A stretch of 64,000 nucleotides of DNA. Source: Dipylidium caninum (taxonomy: Eukaryota; Platyhelminthes; Cestoda; Cyclophyllidea; Dipylidiidae). The notes beneath the pieces were generated by a model. The model searched no databases. It was not told where the DNA came from and saw only the letters and a list, made by a program, of their open reading frames with translations. The DNA is taken from assembly GCA_017562135.1 (NCBI GenBank), contig QEYB01000670.1:1-64000 (forward strand). The letters are read 5' to 3'. The stretch's first letter is position 1. Each line of letters begins with the position of its first letter. A program made the translations under genes and the position numbers. Below are positions 1-13,464 of the stretch, piece by piece.

Positions 1-54
1 TTCGCCCCTTCATAAGGAACTATTATAACGTGTTGTTGATAATGTCGGCCATAC

Positions 55-3000
55 CGGAACGGTTGTCACCCTCAAGGTGACAGCTGTTAGTGGTTTCTTT
101 GGCGCCTTCTTCTTTTTCTTTATTGGACGAGTGATCTGCAGACGATCTCTGTGCGTCCAGTAGCCGATCTGAAACAGACGAACAGCCTTATGCCCTTCGC
201 CGCCAAGCAGCGCAGCGCAGATGAGCAAGTGAGGTCTTCCACTCTGCTCCATCAGTAGACTTACTTCTTGCAATCCGGAGTCTTGCAATGTCAAGATGCT
301 CATATTAAAATTGGATCGGTAGCCGTGGCGGTCGAAGTGGATCTGGCCAGTTATGGTGGGCATTTTAGTTGAATTAAACTGTAAAGAAGAGGTAACAAGG
401 CGAATTATGTCACAAAAAAGGCTCAGGATGACACATCCCTTACTGCTGCGAAACACGGTTACAAGTCGCGCTTCAAAGAGGAACTGCTAGTGTGACGACC
501 TACACGCCTTGCAACGGGGAGCAATTGTGAACGTGCAGAGGAGGAAGATGCAGAGGAGACGCGAACTAATTTGGAGACAGGGCGAAATATCTTCGCCCAA
601 TCACTCGAGAAGAGTAAGGACAGTTTGGCGAATGCCCCTTAGCCTCTGGATCACCGTTGAGGCACCTCTTCTGAATGGAGAGGAGTCGTGACTTTGACAT
701 GTCGTGTGTCTGCTTCCACGACGGCGGTTACTTCAGGAGTGGGGCATGAATGTGCCCGGAGTCGATCAGTCAGAGGAGGGAAATTGCCTCTGGCCATGAG
801 GAGGAGGGATGATGCGCCATGGTGGTGGACGGCGGGGCGGAGGGGGTCGATGAGAGGCATCGTTTGGTGAGGGGACTGACGCTCGCGACCAAGCCCCTTC
901 GCCTGTCGCGCCCACAGTCAGTCCAACCAAAGCTGGGGAGATAATGAAGTGCGCACTTGGTGGCAGGCGCGTCGTGTCATGTTGTGCTGTTTCTAGCTGC
1001 TTTGACTGGGCCAGTGGGGGCGGCGCGAGGGTGGAGCGGGCAGGCGAGAGCGGAGAGCTGCCAAGATCGCCGATTCACCCAGCGAAATTATACGAACTCA
1101 TGCAGGCCAATCGTTTCCCCTAGCTGATGACGTGGATGCCAGCGAATAAATGCTTCAAGCCTGCACTGGATGAAGCATAGCCTGATGCCACCTCCCCAGA
1201 ATGGGCAATGTGATTGAAGGGGAAGCCGGTAGTCTGTGCACTCGAATCAACCTGAATCAAACACAGCACCCGCAATAATGTTATTCCGTCTGTCTGTTCG
1301 TTTGTCTGACTGCCATGCCAGACATGCAGGCGTCAGCTCTCATATCCAAGTGCATGCATCCTCATTCGACTGATTTTAGGTCCTGCCTCAAATAACCGCA
1401 TAGCACAATCAACTGAGTCTTGAGCTCTCGTTCAACCCACCACCCACACTTCTCCGTTGACAACTCTCAGACCTGTGAGCAAAGATTCGCCCTATAGATT
1501 GATAATATCATCGTAAGGGTAGACGGAGCGTGAGCTTACGGATTTAGCCTCTTTCACCAAGCGTTCTCCGTCCGGCCAGAAAGTCGAACTCGCACTGTCA
1601 CAACTCAGTGATTCCGGCGGTGGCGCAATGGAGTCCCTCTGGGCCATCAGCGTCAGTCCGAAGAAGAGGATTGAGTCGTAGATGAGAGCAGCCGAGGCCT
1701 GAGATCAGAAACAGAAGAATTATTATCACGGCCCTTGAAAGGAGGCGACATCATTCGACGAGATGGCGGGCGCATTCGGTCCTCACTGATTTCTCAGGTG
1801 AAGCCTTTGATCTGCTCACAATACTCAAGGCGCGTAGAATTAGTCGCAGTGTTAATGGAGACGAGTTAAGCGAACTCCTAAACTCAGTGATACGAGTGGA
1901 CTACTCGAGGTAACTGCTAAGGTGGCCCGGAAAGGCGTTGAATAAGAGATGTGAGGAGTGCGCGGTGAAGGAGGAATGGGTACCGTAAGGAAAGGCAGGA
2001 TGTCCGAGTATCTCTGTGCACGCTCGATTTTGTTGATTGTGGAACGCAGATTTTCGACAAATGGACCACGTCCATAGGGCTCGCGAACACCGACTTGAGG
2101 TACAATGGAGAAAGTTGATATGCTCGCGCCGTCGGCGATGGTGAAGGCGCTCAGGTCCAGAAGGTGAGTATCCTGCGAATGGACTCCACACGGTCAGTTA
2201 TTTGAGTGCCCACCCGTGAGTGCAGCCTCATGCGCGCCAATTATAGTCGAACAAGCTGGCGGCACTGAAGCCACCTCCTCCCGCGAATTTAGGCACCAAA
2301 ATGTTGGTAGTCTCGCACTCGCGGGACACAAGGCACTTCAAACTGAGCAGCGATTGCCCGTTTTGTGGTACCTTGGTTCCATCTGGCATGTTTGCCTCAG
2401 TGTGGTCCTACCTCACCCGTCGGGCCCTTCCATTATTCGTCATCATCTGCTGCGCAGCAGAACTATTGCCGGATGTTCTAATGAAAGGTGCAAGGGATAA
2501 ATAGGGAGCATTCTAGCCGCAAATGGGCCTCTGTGATGCGTTTGATGCACAGTTGGTGGCGCCGTGAGGGAGCTCTCGGTACTACCGATGGACCTGCGAC
2601 AAAGCGCAGCTAAGCAGGTGGTATAGTCTGCTACCAGCACCAACCCTGCCACCTGACCTCTGCAAAGCCACGGATTTTTGCTTACTAGGCGCTCCATATG
2701 TTACCGCAACAAGCCTACCCCGGGGATAACGCCACCTCCTCGCCACCTAAGGCAGCAAATTCGCCCAGCATGCGTGGGACGAGGAGCGAGAATTGTCTCA
2801 CTCTACTGCGTCTAGCACGCGGGCGTCCTGACACACGGGTGACAACGTGTCCCGGCTGCTGATTAAGGGGACTTACCCAGTCGCTGAAGACGTAATTGTA
2901 CTGTTCCCCGGTCATATTGTGCACGTAGGCCTACAATGGCGAGAGCGAGGAAGAATCAGGCAGACGAAAGAGGCTACCATCGCATTATGCATTGCCTCGT

Positions 3001-6000
3001 GTCTAGAGCCCTTCTTTTTAGCAACACCGCCTAATTCTTGGTGCAGAAGGGTACTAAGGTGGGAACACCGCAATGCCACTTGCTCCACCACGGCATACTA
3101 AGTGGTCTCTCTACGCGGGCGGAGGGCGGGTGAACAAACAGGGGGACTCGGTGTCGCGACAACACATCTGATGGCGGTTCGGAGGAAACGTACCATGACA
3201 AGGGTGGGGGAGGGATGAGGAACAATTTCGATGAGCCTGGAATAATAGGGGCATGTGACGTGTGAGAGTGAAGAGGGACAAAGAGGCACCTACCAAGACG
3301 AGAAAATCCTTGGCATACCAATAGGGAACATCGAGCAGGAAGTTGCGCACGTCGCCAGTTGCCAATTCAGAGACAATAGGTTTCCACCTGGAACGGTCTG
3401 GTCCGAGCGCTCGGATTACCAAAGTACCCTCAAAGTTGTTCATCCACGATGTGTGCCTCACAATGTCTGCGGGAAATATGAAAAAGTGAGCCTGTCTTTG
3501 AAGGGTTTGTGGACTTTCAGGCTGCGACTGTGAAGACATTCGGATTACGAAGCCTGTCAGAAAACATCTGCCACCGTTCGTGCCCTGCCTCTTCTCCCCC
3601 CAATGTGAGTAACCCGGCCAAACTGCACTCTTTGTATTTCCTTTACTGGATATCACAGAAAAGCACTCACTTCCTCCAGGATGAGAACACATAGATCATT
3701 GCACAAAGCTCTTCACCCAGTTCCAACTTGAAAAGCAACAATTGCGGAAGTAAAATCATGGGTCAACTGCGACTAATGCTACCAGCATGGCGGTGGGAAG
3801 CGATGGTGCAGCTTCCACAGGGGGGTGAGGAGGGGAGAAAATCTCCTCACGACAAGGGAACAGAGAGTGAGGATGAAGCGACTGGGCAAACTCGATGGTG
3901 AATAGAATGCAACGGTTTTGTCTGGGCTCTCGTGTGGTGGTAAGTCACTCAAGAAAGGGGAATTGTTAGTGGTCGTTCTGATGTATTCCCTCGCCAGGGT
4001 GGAGAAGGGGCTTGAACAGCTTCTGTCAATTAAACTCGCCCATAAATTATCCTCAGAATGACCTCGACAACAATGGGCGTTAGTTGAGACGACAGACGGG
4101 GTCCGCAAATTTCATTCAGGAGGCTTGTAGTTCGAAGAGCCGCACTTATTGCATCTCCCTCCCAACGGCATTTGTTTCTCACAAATCCAACGCTCCGGGT
4201 GGACCTGGACACCACGAGGCGCCACGGTGTCTACGGTGTCCGCGCTTTGCTCCACCTGCACTCTTCAAGGCAGCCTATTTGCAATGTGACCGACTTACTG
4301 GTGGCCGGCCAATACGGTGGGGTTTTGAGGCGTCTCAGACGGCAGTCTCAAGCCTCCGAGCTGACGGGGCTGGGAAGATGAAACATCGCCGAGAGCGTGA
4401 CGCCAACGCGAGAGGGCGGGTGCGCGAGAGGGCGGAAAGCGTCGATTTCGTGTGTGAAGTCGAAATCATGGACGAGTCAAACCACCATTACTAGTGCCAC
4501 TGCTGCCAACGCCAGCACGTCTGCACGTCTGCAGCAGTCGCTGTTGCCTTATCAGATGAATGCGCACGCATTCCACACACCGCCTCGGCAATGCGCTGCC
4601 ACTTGCCAACGCCTATCTGCGCGCCTCGGCACACGCGCCCACGTCAGATCGCCTCTTTTGACTCCCCATATTGCAGGGACTATGAAAGTAAATGGTGGAG
4701 TGAGACTCTGTGGTTGCGTGTGTGTGTGTGTGTGTGTGTGTGGGTGTGTGGAAGAGACGGGCAGAAGCAGCCAACAATCGGCGCCGCGGACTCGGCCTGC
4801 GTTAGGGGGGGAGGGAGCACCAAATGAGATTTTTCACTGACGCCAATGATCTGGGGGTTTCGGGGAATGAGGAGAATGGTATGCGCTTTTTTGAAGTATC
4901 CAACACGAACTAGTACTAGCAGGCGTCACAAGTTGCCGCAGTCCGTACTCCCGCGCGTTGTACCGAATACTACGGGAGGCTTTCTGCCATCGGACGCGGA
5001 TATGATGACAAACAGTCACAATTCGCATCCGGCATAGTGTGCTTTAGCCTCCTTTGCCTAGTCAGTGTGAGACGAAACGTGGCACGCATTCAGTATGTTG
5101 ACGTGGGCCGAAAGTGGCGAAATGAAATGGCGTGGAAAGCATGTCGCAAATGGCACTTTTCACTACTTATGGTGAGCAGAATGGGAGGTCAACTGCCCTC
5201 CTTTAATGGACAATTTCGCGCGACAGTCGGAGTCTTCTTGACTGAGAACAATGCCACCGTCTGAATTTCGCCATTTAGTTTGGAGTGGCCACTGCACACT
5301 CCTGCGCAAGGTTAAGGCAGAGCTACTTAGAAGCAGGCAAAGCGCACTCAAAGTAAGCAGGATAGCTGAGAGAAAAGGGCGAGGGGGGGGATATTCTTAT
5401 TCAAGGGTGAATTGGTAGCGTCGGACTAAAAGGAGACGATTATGGCTGGTGTAATTGGATCCATGGAGAACGTTTGCTTTCTCCGTCTGCACCGTGTCTC
5501 CTTGCCGTGAGCTTAAAAAGAGGCATCTGACAAGTGGCGCAACACCGATATCTATGTTGGTGCGTGAGTTGCCGTGGCAAGTGGAGGAGTTACATACTTC
5601 CCTGATCGGAGAGAATGAGGACCACGTGGCCCCACTTGGAGTAGGTGGAGAGGTACTCGAAGACCGCTTCCCCGAAGGCGTCGTGCGCGGGGTGCACGTT
5701 GATAGCGAATCGGCTGTTGGAGCGGTCGGTATCCCAGTGTGTTTCGATGAGGGGGATGTGGAACTGCTTGGAAACCATCCGCACCGACTGACGAATCAAG
5801 GGGTCCGGGGGAGACAAGAAAGCTACCACGCCTTCCTTGAGCAGATGGCAAACTGCGCAAAAACCGGCAAAGTCAACAGAAGTGAGCATTAGATGAGGAT
5901 AATGGGGAATGCAGTCGTTCCCGAGGCAAACGGTGAATCTTTGGGGGACGCTATGAACACATGCACTTCTATGGCTCGTCCTCAGACTGACATGCGCCTA

Positions 6001-6499
6001 CAACGACGCGCTTTGTGCACAAGTGTGCGTCCACGAACAGCTTGGAGTTGCGTAACAACCGCGACTGTGCGTTCCTTCATGATCTTTCGGCACTGTCGCC
6101 TCACGGCGGTTGATGTTCTTGTTGCTGATGTTTGGAAAAGCTATTACTGGAGAGCGCCCCACCGGTTAGGACGACGCAATCGAAGGTCTGCAGGCACTTG
6201 TGGGGGCGCCATGAGGTGTGTGCACTTGAACCGGGAGAGGCTGACACCCACCCGTCGGCCCGTCAGCCCGTCAGCTCGTCAGCTCGTCAGGCCACTACCC
6301 AGATGTGGGAGGAAGAAGCAATTACCGTCGGCAGTGGCTGTGAGGAACTTCTCCTTGGGGATCCAGACGACCGCCGACTTGATTGGTTGATGCCCACGAG
6401 CGTCCTCCTTCGAGTAGATCATTTTCACTGCCTGAAGACCACTCAACATGGCCTGTTCTGTCCCGTGGTCCAGTGAGTCGAGGACGGCGCCTGTTGGGG

Positions 6500-6541
<42 letters not shown>

Positions 6542-7521
6542 AGCATTCGAGAGTGAAATGCCTACTCACTAGTCTTTTGCCAGGCCTCCTTGATGTGCGG
6601 GGCGAAGGCCGAGATAATTCTATCAGTCTCTGGCACTTTGGGCCAAGAGGATCACTCCTTTGCCCGTTTACCTTGAGCAGTGTGTCTCTGACAAAGGACC
6701 TGCAGAGCTTGCAATCGCTCCCGTTGCTACCTCGGTCACACGAAACGTGCGACAGAACAGTAATTGGTGCTGTGATCTGAACCGGTCAGGGCTATACAGT
6801 GAGTGTACACGCGGCAAGAAAAACATCACCATCAGTAGTTGGGGTCTTCCCCGAACGTCACTCACAGCGAAAGGACATTGTGACACGCGCCAGAAGCATT
6901 TGACCAACGCCTGCCCCATTGGAAACAAATACGGGGCAGACGTGCAGACGTTTCAACTCCTGTGAGACAGTGATTATGCGGAGGGGGCTGGTCGGAGCAC
7001 GGAATGCCCCGAGCCACCACCGTGAAAAAGCGGTTCTCACCAATCGGACGAAATTCTGGCCTCTATCACCTTGGCGCCTTCCTAGTGGCTTAAGCATCCG
7101 CGCATTGGGACGAACACCCCAACCGTGCTGTCTCACTGAAAGAGGCGCACTTCTCTAACGACGCCACCAACGAAAACAAGTTCACCTCACCTCCGCCAGA
7201 CATTCGTCCGCCTTCCTGCTAACGAGTCCCAAATACATGTGCATGCAGTTGTTTGAGGGGGCAAGCTTCAAAATTGTGAGAAATTGACCTTTCCTCCTCG
7301 GACCAGCGCTACTTACCAATGGTGAACACACCAGAAGCTTGTCGCCGCGTTCGACTGAGGCAGTCGGAGGGAGTTGCAGCTACGGCGAGCACGACGAGGA
7401 GCAGAGCGAGACCACGGCAATTCACTGCTGGGCGGCGCCACCTCGAGACCACCTGCATAAATGCAGAGATGACAAAAAGGCGCCCAATTCTCAATGATCC
7501 GTGTGTGACGAGCAGCTCCAT
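55..7521 (-). CDS. Kainate-type ionotropic glutamate receptor, 5' part (partial, runs off left edge)
   Basis: Ligand-gated cation channel subunit of the plasma membrane; only the signal peptide, amino-terminal domain and start of ligand-binding lobe S1 lie in the window. Exons read on the minus strand: 7521-7317, 6490-6326, 5852-5598, 3466-3294, 2930-2877, 2172-1984, 1698-1540, 378-265, 168-55; phases chain without a break (476 codons). Family-typical stretches are seen: VFTIGAVLD after the signal peptide, HLLKEGVVAFLSP and HIPLIETHWD in lobe 1, HNMTGEQYNYVFSDW, AALIYDSILFFG, then TGQIHFD, IGYW and LRVTTVP leading into S1. The start is uncertain: the Met at 7521 gives a long leader, while an in-frame Met at 7458 sits closer to the hydrophobic core LALLLVVLAVAA. 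A lysine-rich run (KKKKKAPKK) precedes S1. The pore and C-terminus lie beyond position 1. The GRIK-like assignment is from memory of the family; AMPA-type is less likely. Confidence 0.9.
4718..4750. repeat. (TG)n microsatellite
   Basis: Run of TG dinucleotides with one interruption (TGGG) inside an intron of the glutamate receptor gene. No function is visible; it may be polymorphic. Confidence 0.95.
6251..6290. repeat. Five tandem 8-bp units (CYCGTCRG)
   Basis: Five consecutive 8-mers read CCCGTCGG, CCCGTCAG, CCCGTCAG, CTCGTCAG, CTCGTCAG. They lie in the glutamate receptor intron just downstream (minus sense) of the exon ending at 6326. Confidence 0.9.
6503..6537. repeat. (GA)n microsatellite next to a splice acceptor
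   Basis: About 17 GA repeats on the plus strand, that is (CT)n in the sense of the minus-strand receptor gene. The tract ends about a dozen bases before the acceptor CCCCCAACAG of the exon starting at 6490, so it occupies the position of the polypyrimidine tract. Confidence 0.95.
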
Positions 7522-8551
7522 AACACGTCATGCTGACCCAAATGATTTACTGCCGAGTTCCCGTTGCTCCACCCCGGAGCCTATGGCCTCAGATGAGGGC
7601 ATCACCTGCTCTCGTGAGGAGTCTGTACGCCGAAGAGGAAAGCAAAGTGGTCAATCCTCTCACTGACGCAACGTCCTCTCTTCAGCCCCTGAATTTTCAG
7701 ACTCCGAGCCAACAGACACTCCTCTGAAGTGGGTGATGAAAATAATGAGAAGTGGTGAGGAAATTGCAGTCGGGTTTGTGTGGATGCCTAACATTTGCGC
7801 ATAGGAACTGGCTGGTGGAAAGGCAAGACAGAGACTGGGCAAAAGAAAGTGCTGACGCGCTGAATCGTTCATCACAAGTGAAAAGAACTCCGTTGGTGAT
7901 TCAAGCCGCAGCCAAGGCTGCGGATTTGCCTCTTTAATCTTGTTTACTCGCCCCTCAAAGGGGTGTTCAAAATCCCCAGTAAACAGGCTTTAACAGGCTG
8001 TCTGGCGGAGCGGGGCGATGCTCGGAATCAAGTCATGCTGCACGAGAGGAAGAAGGCAATTACACACGCATACCGCATTTCTCGGGGGAGAAAACCGGCT
8101 CCGTGGGGGATCATTTGCATCTCATAAAGGCAACTGAGAACCGCCAATATGCCCATGGGTCAGACGGACCATGGACATTTGTATCATTACTATTATTAAT
8201 CTTATTGTTAAAACGGGGCCAAATGGAATGCGTTAGCTCGACTTTGGATGGGACAACAAGCAGAGCGTGAAGCAACTGGCACCGAGGGAGGAGAGCCAGG
8301 ACCGGATGCAGTTCAGCCTAAACGAGGCGGTGGGTGCGAAATGACTGTAACAAAGATGGGCGGTAGATCACCCCTCGGGACGTCAGTTCCCATGCGGCGA
8401 AGACAGGAGTGTCCTCGTCGATCCCTAAGGCCGCCCACACTGATGTTCGCCCCCAAGTTAACTCAATTGAGTGGGGGCGTGAGACCTGTCCTGGCCACCG
8501 CGAGAATATGTGCGCGTCCCCTCACACGGCGGCCGAATTATTTCAGCTCAC

Positions 8552-8624
8552 ATCTCTTCTTCTACTTCGTCTTCTTCTTCTTCTTCCTCTTCTTCTTCTT
8601 CTTCTTCTCCTCCTCCTCCTCCTA
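8552..8624. repeat. Polypyrimidine (CTT)n/(CTC)n tract
   Basis: About 70 bases of almost pure pyrimidine, TTC/CTT units grading into CTC units. It generates spurious open frames (poly-Leu/Phe on plus, poly-Glu on minus). Confidence 0.95.
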
Positions 8625-9971
8625 ACTCCCTCCCCATTCTCCTCTCCGTTCGTGCCGCTTCATTGAAATAAACCTTTTCAACGATTCGTGATTGAGGTTG
8701 TGCGAATGAAGATGACGGTCGACCTGTTAAACAATAACTTGTCTTTGCTAAATCGCTGGTCATCTTGACACACAGAAAAAGATTGACGGTGAAACAGGCA
8801 CCTTCTCGCCCAGGCTAGCAATACTGACACGCAGATTACGAGGCATAAGGGCGTAAGGGCATAAGGGTTGCCAAAGCTCCTTGTTGCCTCCCTCACACGT
8901 GTCCACCTTAGCGCCTCATCCCACGGAGGGAACTTGAGTGAGCAACTATCAATTCTCCCACCTCGGCAGTGTGCAGCGAGGAGTTGAGTCGACAAACGAA
9001 GGGAATATGGGTTGGCTGAAAAACCACACGAAGTCTTCGGGGTTAGCTCGCGTGACTGTGTGCAATTAGGATTCCCGCCAGTGTCTTCTGTAGTTTATAT
9101 AAACCATTTTATGGGGAGAAGAGAGTCACATCAGCTTGATTGGCGTGAAGTTCTCTGCCCGCAGATGCCAACTGACCGAGAAGGGGAGCTTGTTGGCGAG
9201 TGGCATGAGTGAGCCTCAATATTTTTAGGGCTACTCCGAGGTTACATGGCAAAATTATTGTGTGAACGTGTATCTTTTCTCCATGCAACAAGTTGAACAA
9301 ACTGTAAAGTAAAAGCTGCATTTTTCTGGTGTGCTGCAGAAAATAAGAGAGAAGAGGAGATTATGAGAGCTTAGTGGTGCTAGATAAAAGGCTTGATTCG
9401 GTCCCGGATTGGGGTGGTCCAATGAGGTATAAACGAAGTAGAGTAGCATATAAAAATTGGGCATGAGAAGCTAGGGTGAATCAGAGGCAACGATGGGCCT
9501 CATTAAATCAGCTCTACCGGGTGATTACACTGCCGTCCGAAGAAGGGCCACATCGTCTGGAGGAATGACCTGCGCTATGAATGAGTGGCATTCAGCCAAG
9601 GCAAAATATTCTGGAAGCACTCATTGTGTCGTCACTACGGCATTAAAATTTGCTCTAATGAGAAGCCATATTTACAGAAGAATACGTGGCAAGGCCTCTC
9701 GTTGCCATATAGTGGCACCCATTTTAGGACCGCACTAGAAGGACTGTAGTAGCTGTGAGCGGGTAGATGCGTAAGTGGGGACATCAGTTGGAAGGCCGTC
9801 ATGCCCACTAAACTTACCATTTTTATACGGTGAGGGTTAAATCCAAATTATGCAAATGCTTTGAGCAGACCGAGTGATCCCAACCATTCGACTGGAGGAA
9901 AGTCCAGCAACTCCCGATCGCCTCTCGAATGACAGCGACGAATCGCCACCGAATCGCCACGCGGCGCATAC

Positions 9972-10015
9972 CGTGTGCGTGCGTGCGTGTGTGTGTGCGC
10001 GCGTGCGTGTGTGTA
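9972..10015. repeat. Alternating purine-pyrimidine (GTGC/GT)n tract
   Basis: Mixed GTGC and GT repeats of about 44 bases in the intergenic region. Confidence 0.9.
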
Positions 10016-11640
10016 GTGCGGCCGTGCGACCGACATTGTCAGCTGGTGGCGCGTCCATTGGCCACTGCCTCGTGCGCGCACGATTTGGGCCTATTGCTTA
10101 ACGATTGCCGTAGGAGAGGACGGCGGACCGGATTCGGTATGTGCATTCCCGGACCGCCAAATCCCAACTTTCGGCGTAGCACTGAAATAAACGCCTCACA
10201 CTACTGGCGGTGCCAATCGCCATCAAGTTCAGCAGTGGCTACCTGTGCTATTACACGCTCAGTTGTGGAAACCAAGTCAACCGATCCCTTGCTCACCATG
10301 GCTACGCGTAATCCTCTTAAGTGGAACACTGGTGATGTCAAACAGTCCTTTATAAGCCCACTTCCTGGCCCAAAGGAGTGATGGGGCCTATGAATCGACT
10401 GTGATGTCGGAAGCTCGTTCACTGAGCCCCAAGAGGCGGCTGGTAATCCGCCTCATGAACAACTAGTAAATAGTTGACCACGCAAACTGCCACAGTGATT
10501 TGGCGCTACTTTTGGGATAGTGGAGCGATGTCTTATAGTGAGTGGGAAGTTCTCTTTTTGCCCAATTTCTTAGCCGGTTGGGCGCATTTCAAATGAGGAA
10601 GGAAGATGGGGAGAACGGAGATCCCCGTCTGAGAGGATCACGTCCGATCCAACTAGTAAGTAGACTTCGAAGTAGTCACAAATTCAGGTGGATAGCGCGA
10701 CACCTCACCCGAACTGAGTCAACACAAGTAGCTCAGTTGCAGTTATCCAAAAATTCGGATTGGGAGAATATCGCGTTGCACGGGTAGTGAAAGCGCCTAT
10801 GTGCTGCAATTAGCACACTCTAATGGCTGTGGGGCAGAGGCATCTTTGTCAGCGGTGCTCCAAGACGGTGCGGCGAGGCGGTAGGCCCTAGGAGGAAGGA
10901 AAAACCCCTTCTTTTCCTTGTTAACATTTGAGTGGAGGTTTGATTACATTCAAGACATGTGAGGCTCCATTCTGGTGTCATTATGAAGGCTGCATGTACA
11001 ATGGGCTGAAGGCAGACAAACCAATTGGGCGCCCTGCTTAAAGGGGATTAGTTCGGAGTAGCACCGATGCAATGCCGAGGAGAGACGTCGTTGCGTCAAA
11101 AGTGGGTCGAGCGCCACTTGTCATGCGAAGCGCATTGGACGCCTCGACTGCATGGTGGTGGGGCCATGGGAAATCGACAGTGCGCCACCTCCTCGTACAC
11201 GCCGGGACTGGAGGAGATTTGGAGAAGGGCTCCCAGTCTACCCATTATGCTCCCCGCCTCGCCCACCCCTCCAGATCGGGAGTCAAATGAGGCTTGGGAT
11301 GGAAGGCTGATGTACGCGACGGTTCTAGATTGAGTGCATTGTGACTACCCTTGAAATACGGAAATGTCGAGTTTAAAGCAGACTGGAAGCAGAGGTGCGA
11401 CAGGGTTTCCCTCGAGAATGAAGTGGGCATGTTAGCAAGACATGCATAGTCTACCTCTCTGCAGACCATACAACACTAACGTTCACGAATCGTCGAAAAC
11501 CGGCAAACAAATGCTTTTCTCTTTTTCGCGCCGCTCTGGCTTTCCGATTAACGAGCGGATGTTATCAGAAAGACAGAAGAATATTGGCGCAGCACTTGCA
11601 GCCATACTTTCAAGTCACTAGTAGGCAGAATAGACGCGTG

Positions 11641-11720
11641 GTCTCCTCTCTCTCACTCTTTCCCTCTCCGCCTCTCTCTCATTCTCCCCACTCTCTCTCT
11701 CTCTTTGCCTCTCCCTCTCG
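11641..11720. repeat. Imperfect (TC)n-rich tract
   Basis: About 80 bases made mostly of CT/TC and CCTCTC units, intergenic. Confidence 0.85.
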
Positions 11721-13257
11721 GTCCACGTGACCGCTTCTACTCTGCCTCACACGGAGAATCAGGCGAAGCGTCACAGAGAAAGGCAGCCAACCAAGCCTTT
11801 GACCCAAACATGTAACGAGTCCATTTGGTCTGAAGATGCCAAGATGTTCTTATGTGGGGAGATTTGAGAATTACAACTCGCCATTTCACGAAAAGCACAC
11901 TGTGGCCCAAGGACAACTCAGTGAAGGCTACCTTTCTGCAGTGCATTAGCAGAGAAGTGATCTCAGCTGTGACAGGCCTTGTTTACCGACACATGACAGC
12001 AAGGAGATTGTCCCAACATAAGCCCACTTGGTGGACAATCGTGCTCTCGTGTGCATTGGGCGAAATGGAGGCAACAACGAGGTGACAAGAGCAGCAGCCC
12101 GAATAATAAGAGTATCACTTGCGCACAAGACGAGTGAAATGGTGCCTCCCTGGTTCCTAGTCGCCGAGGAAAGCACTCGTTGATAGCCACACTTAACTCC
12201 TTAGCCAAAAAGGCTCACATGTTCGCTCTGCGGCACGAAATGTGTCATTTATAAGAGTCTAAAATAGGCTTCACCATCTCGCATTTGCCCCGCGACCAAC
12301 ATCTTCCTCAAGCGCATCAGTGAAATAAACGCAGAGACTGGAGTAATTGCACGTGGAGCGTAATATTTGCGTGGGAATGACGACATGATGCGAGCCACTT
12401 AGCACTTGTGGAGGAGAATGGCATCACACAGTGTTGGTGTTGCGCGCACCCAAGCAGGCGTGCATGCAGAATATCAAGGCCTTGAGAGCCTTAACCTTGT
12501 GGTTTCTCCTCTCCATGCCGTCCTTGACGACTTCACGTGAACTGCGGACAAAGGCCACTTGGAGTGTGCTCCACCTCCACACTGTCAACGTCTGAGACGT
12601 AGGCACCCGACTCCTTCACCTCCGGTCCGAGGTGTAAAGCATGGCCCACTCAACGAGAATTTGGCATCTCATTCACCACCAGCGCCGACGAAAAGGTCGA
12701 GCATAGCGGCAACCTCAGAGCGACGTCCGCCCGACAAACCGAAAGCTGAGCAAACGAAGCAACTGGCCGTGTGCTAATGAGCACTCCCTCTTTGTTTAAA
12801 CGCACAGTCGTTGCCGTGGTGACGAGTTATTCCATCTCAATTCCATTAACTGGCCACTACTGGCTTCACGGCGGCACCAAATGCTAAATGCGCCAGCCTC
12901 ACCGCAGAGAGGCACACTCGTTGCAACCACATTCTGCCGGCCATTCCACGTGTAAACAAGCCCTGAAACCCTGCTTGTCTAACGCCGACGCAATTCGGGG
13001 TGCCCCTACTTCTCCAAACTTGCCCGCTCACCACGCGTGAAGCCTGAATGCCAAATCCTCTTTACCCGTCAACTCTCGCCCGTCTCCTCTCCCCATTATT
13101 GCTCCTTCCACCATTTTAGGTGGATTATGTACCGTTGGAAAATTTCTTTCTCTCAAATAATGACCATCTCGGGGTGACAGACGCTACACTGAACTCCTTA
13201 AACCCCGAACGCGTGCGGGTCTTTCACTTCCAACCAAATCCCTTTCACTCCTCCCTG

Positions 13258-13305
13258 CCCTCTCACCCGCCCCGCCCCTGCCCCCGCCCCCACCCCTTCA
13301 CCTGC
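13258..13305. repeat. C-rich low-complexity tract
   Basis: Run of CCC/CCGCCCC units just downstream of the PARP gene 3' end. On the complementary strand it is G-rich with several GGGG blocks. Confidence 0.8.
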
Positions 13306-13464
13306 CCTCTGTCATGTGGCCACAACAGAAAGCGTCGCAGAAAATACATCGCAGTTCTTCGATAAAAAAAGACGGTGATGTGATTATTGTATTACCAACT
13401 CTTAATACACATAATGGTGTTCCGTTTCAGATTAAGTGAAGAGAAGTGGGATGAAGATCGCCAG

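Larger units (their letters stand above)
7522..13464. other. Intergenic region upstream of the receptor gene, no gene recognised
   Basis: Nearly 6 kb between the 5' end of the glutamate receptor and the 3' end of the PARP gene. Both strands were read. Open frames here are short, have no family resemblance or convincing splice sites, and several consist of translated microsatellite. It probably carries the receptor promoter, 5' UTR or unrecognised non-coding exons. Simple repeats inside it are listed separately. Confidence 0.6.

Noticed and set aside
5455..5892. Open frame of 145 codons on the plus strand
   Set aside because: It is the antisense of the glutamate receptor exon 5852-5598, whose minus-strand translation matches the family.
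8248..8763. Open frames rich in Phe/Leu (plus) and Glu (minus)
   Set aside because: They are translations of the (CTT)n/(CTC)n tract and have no other support.
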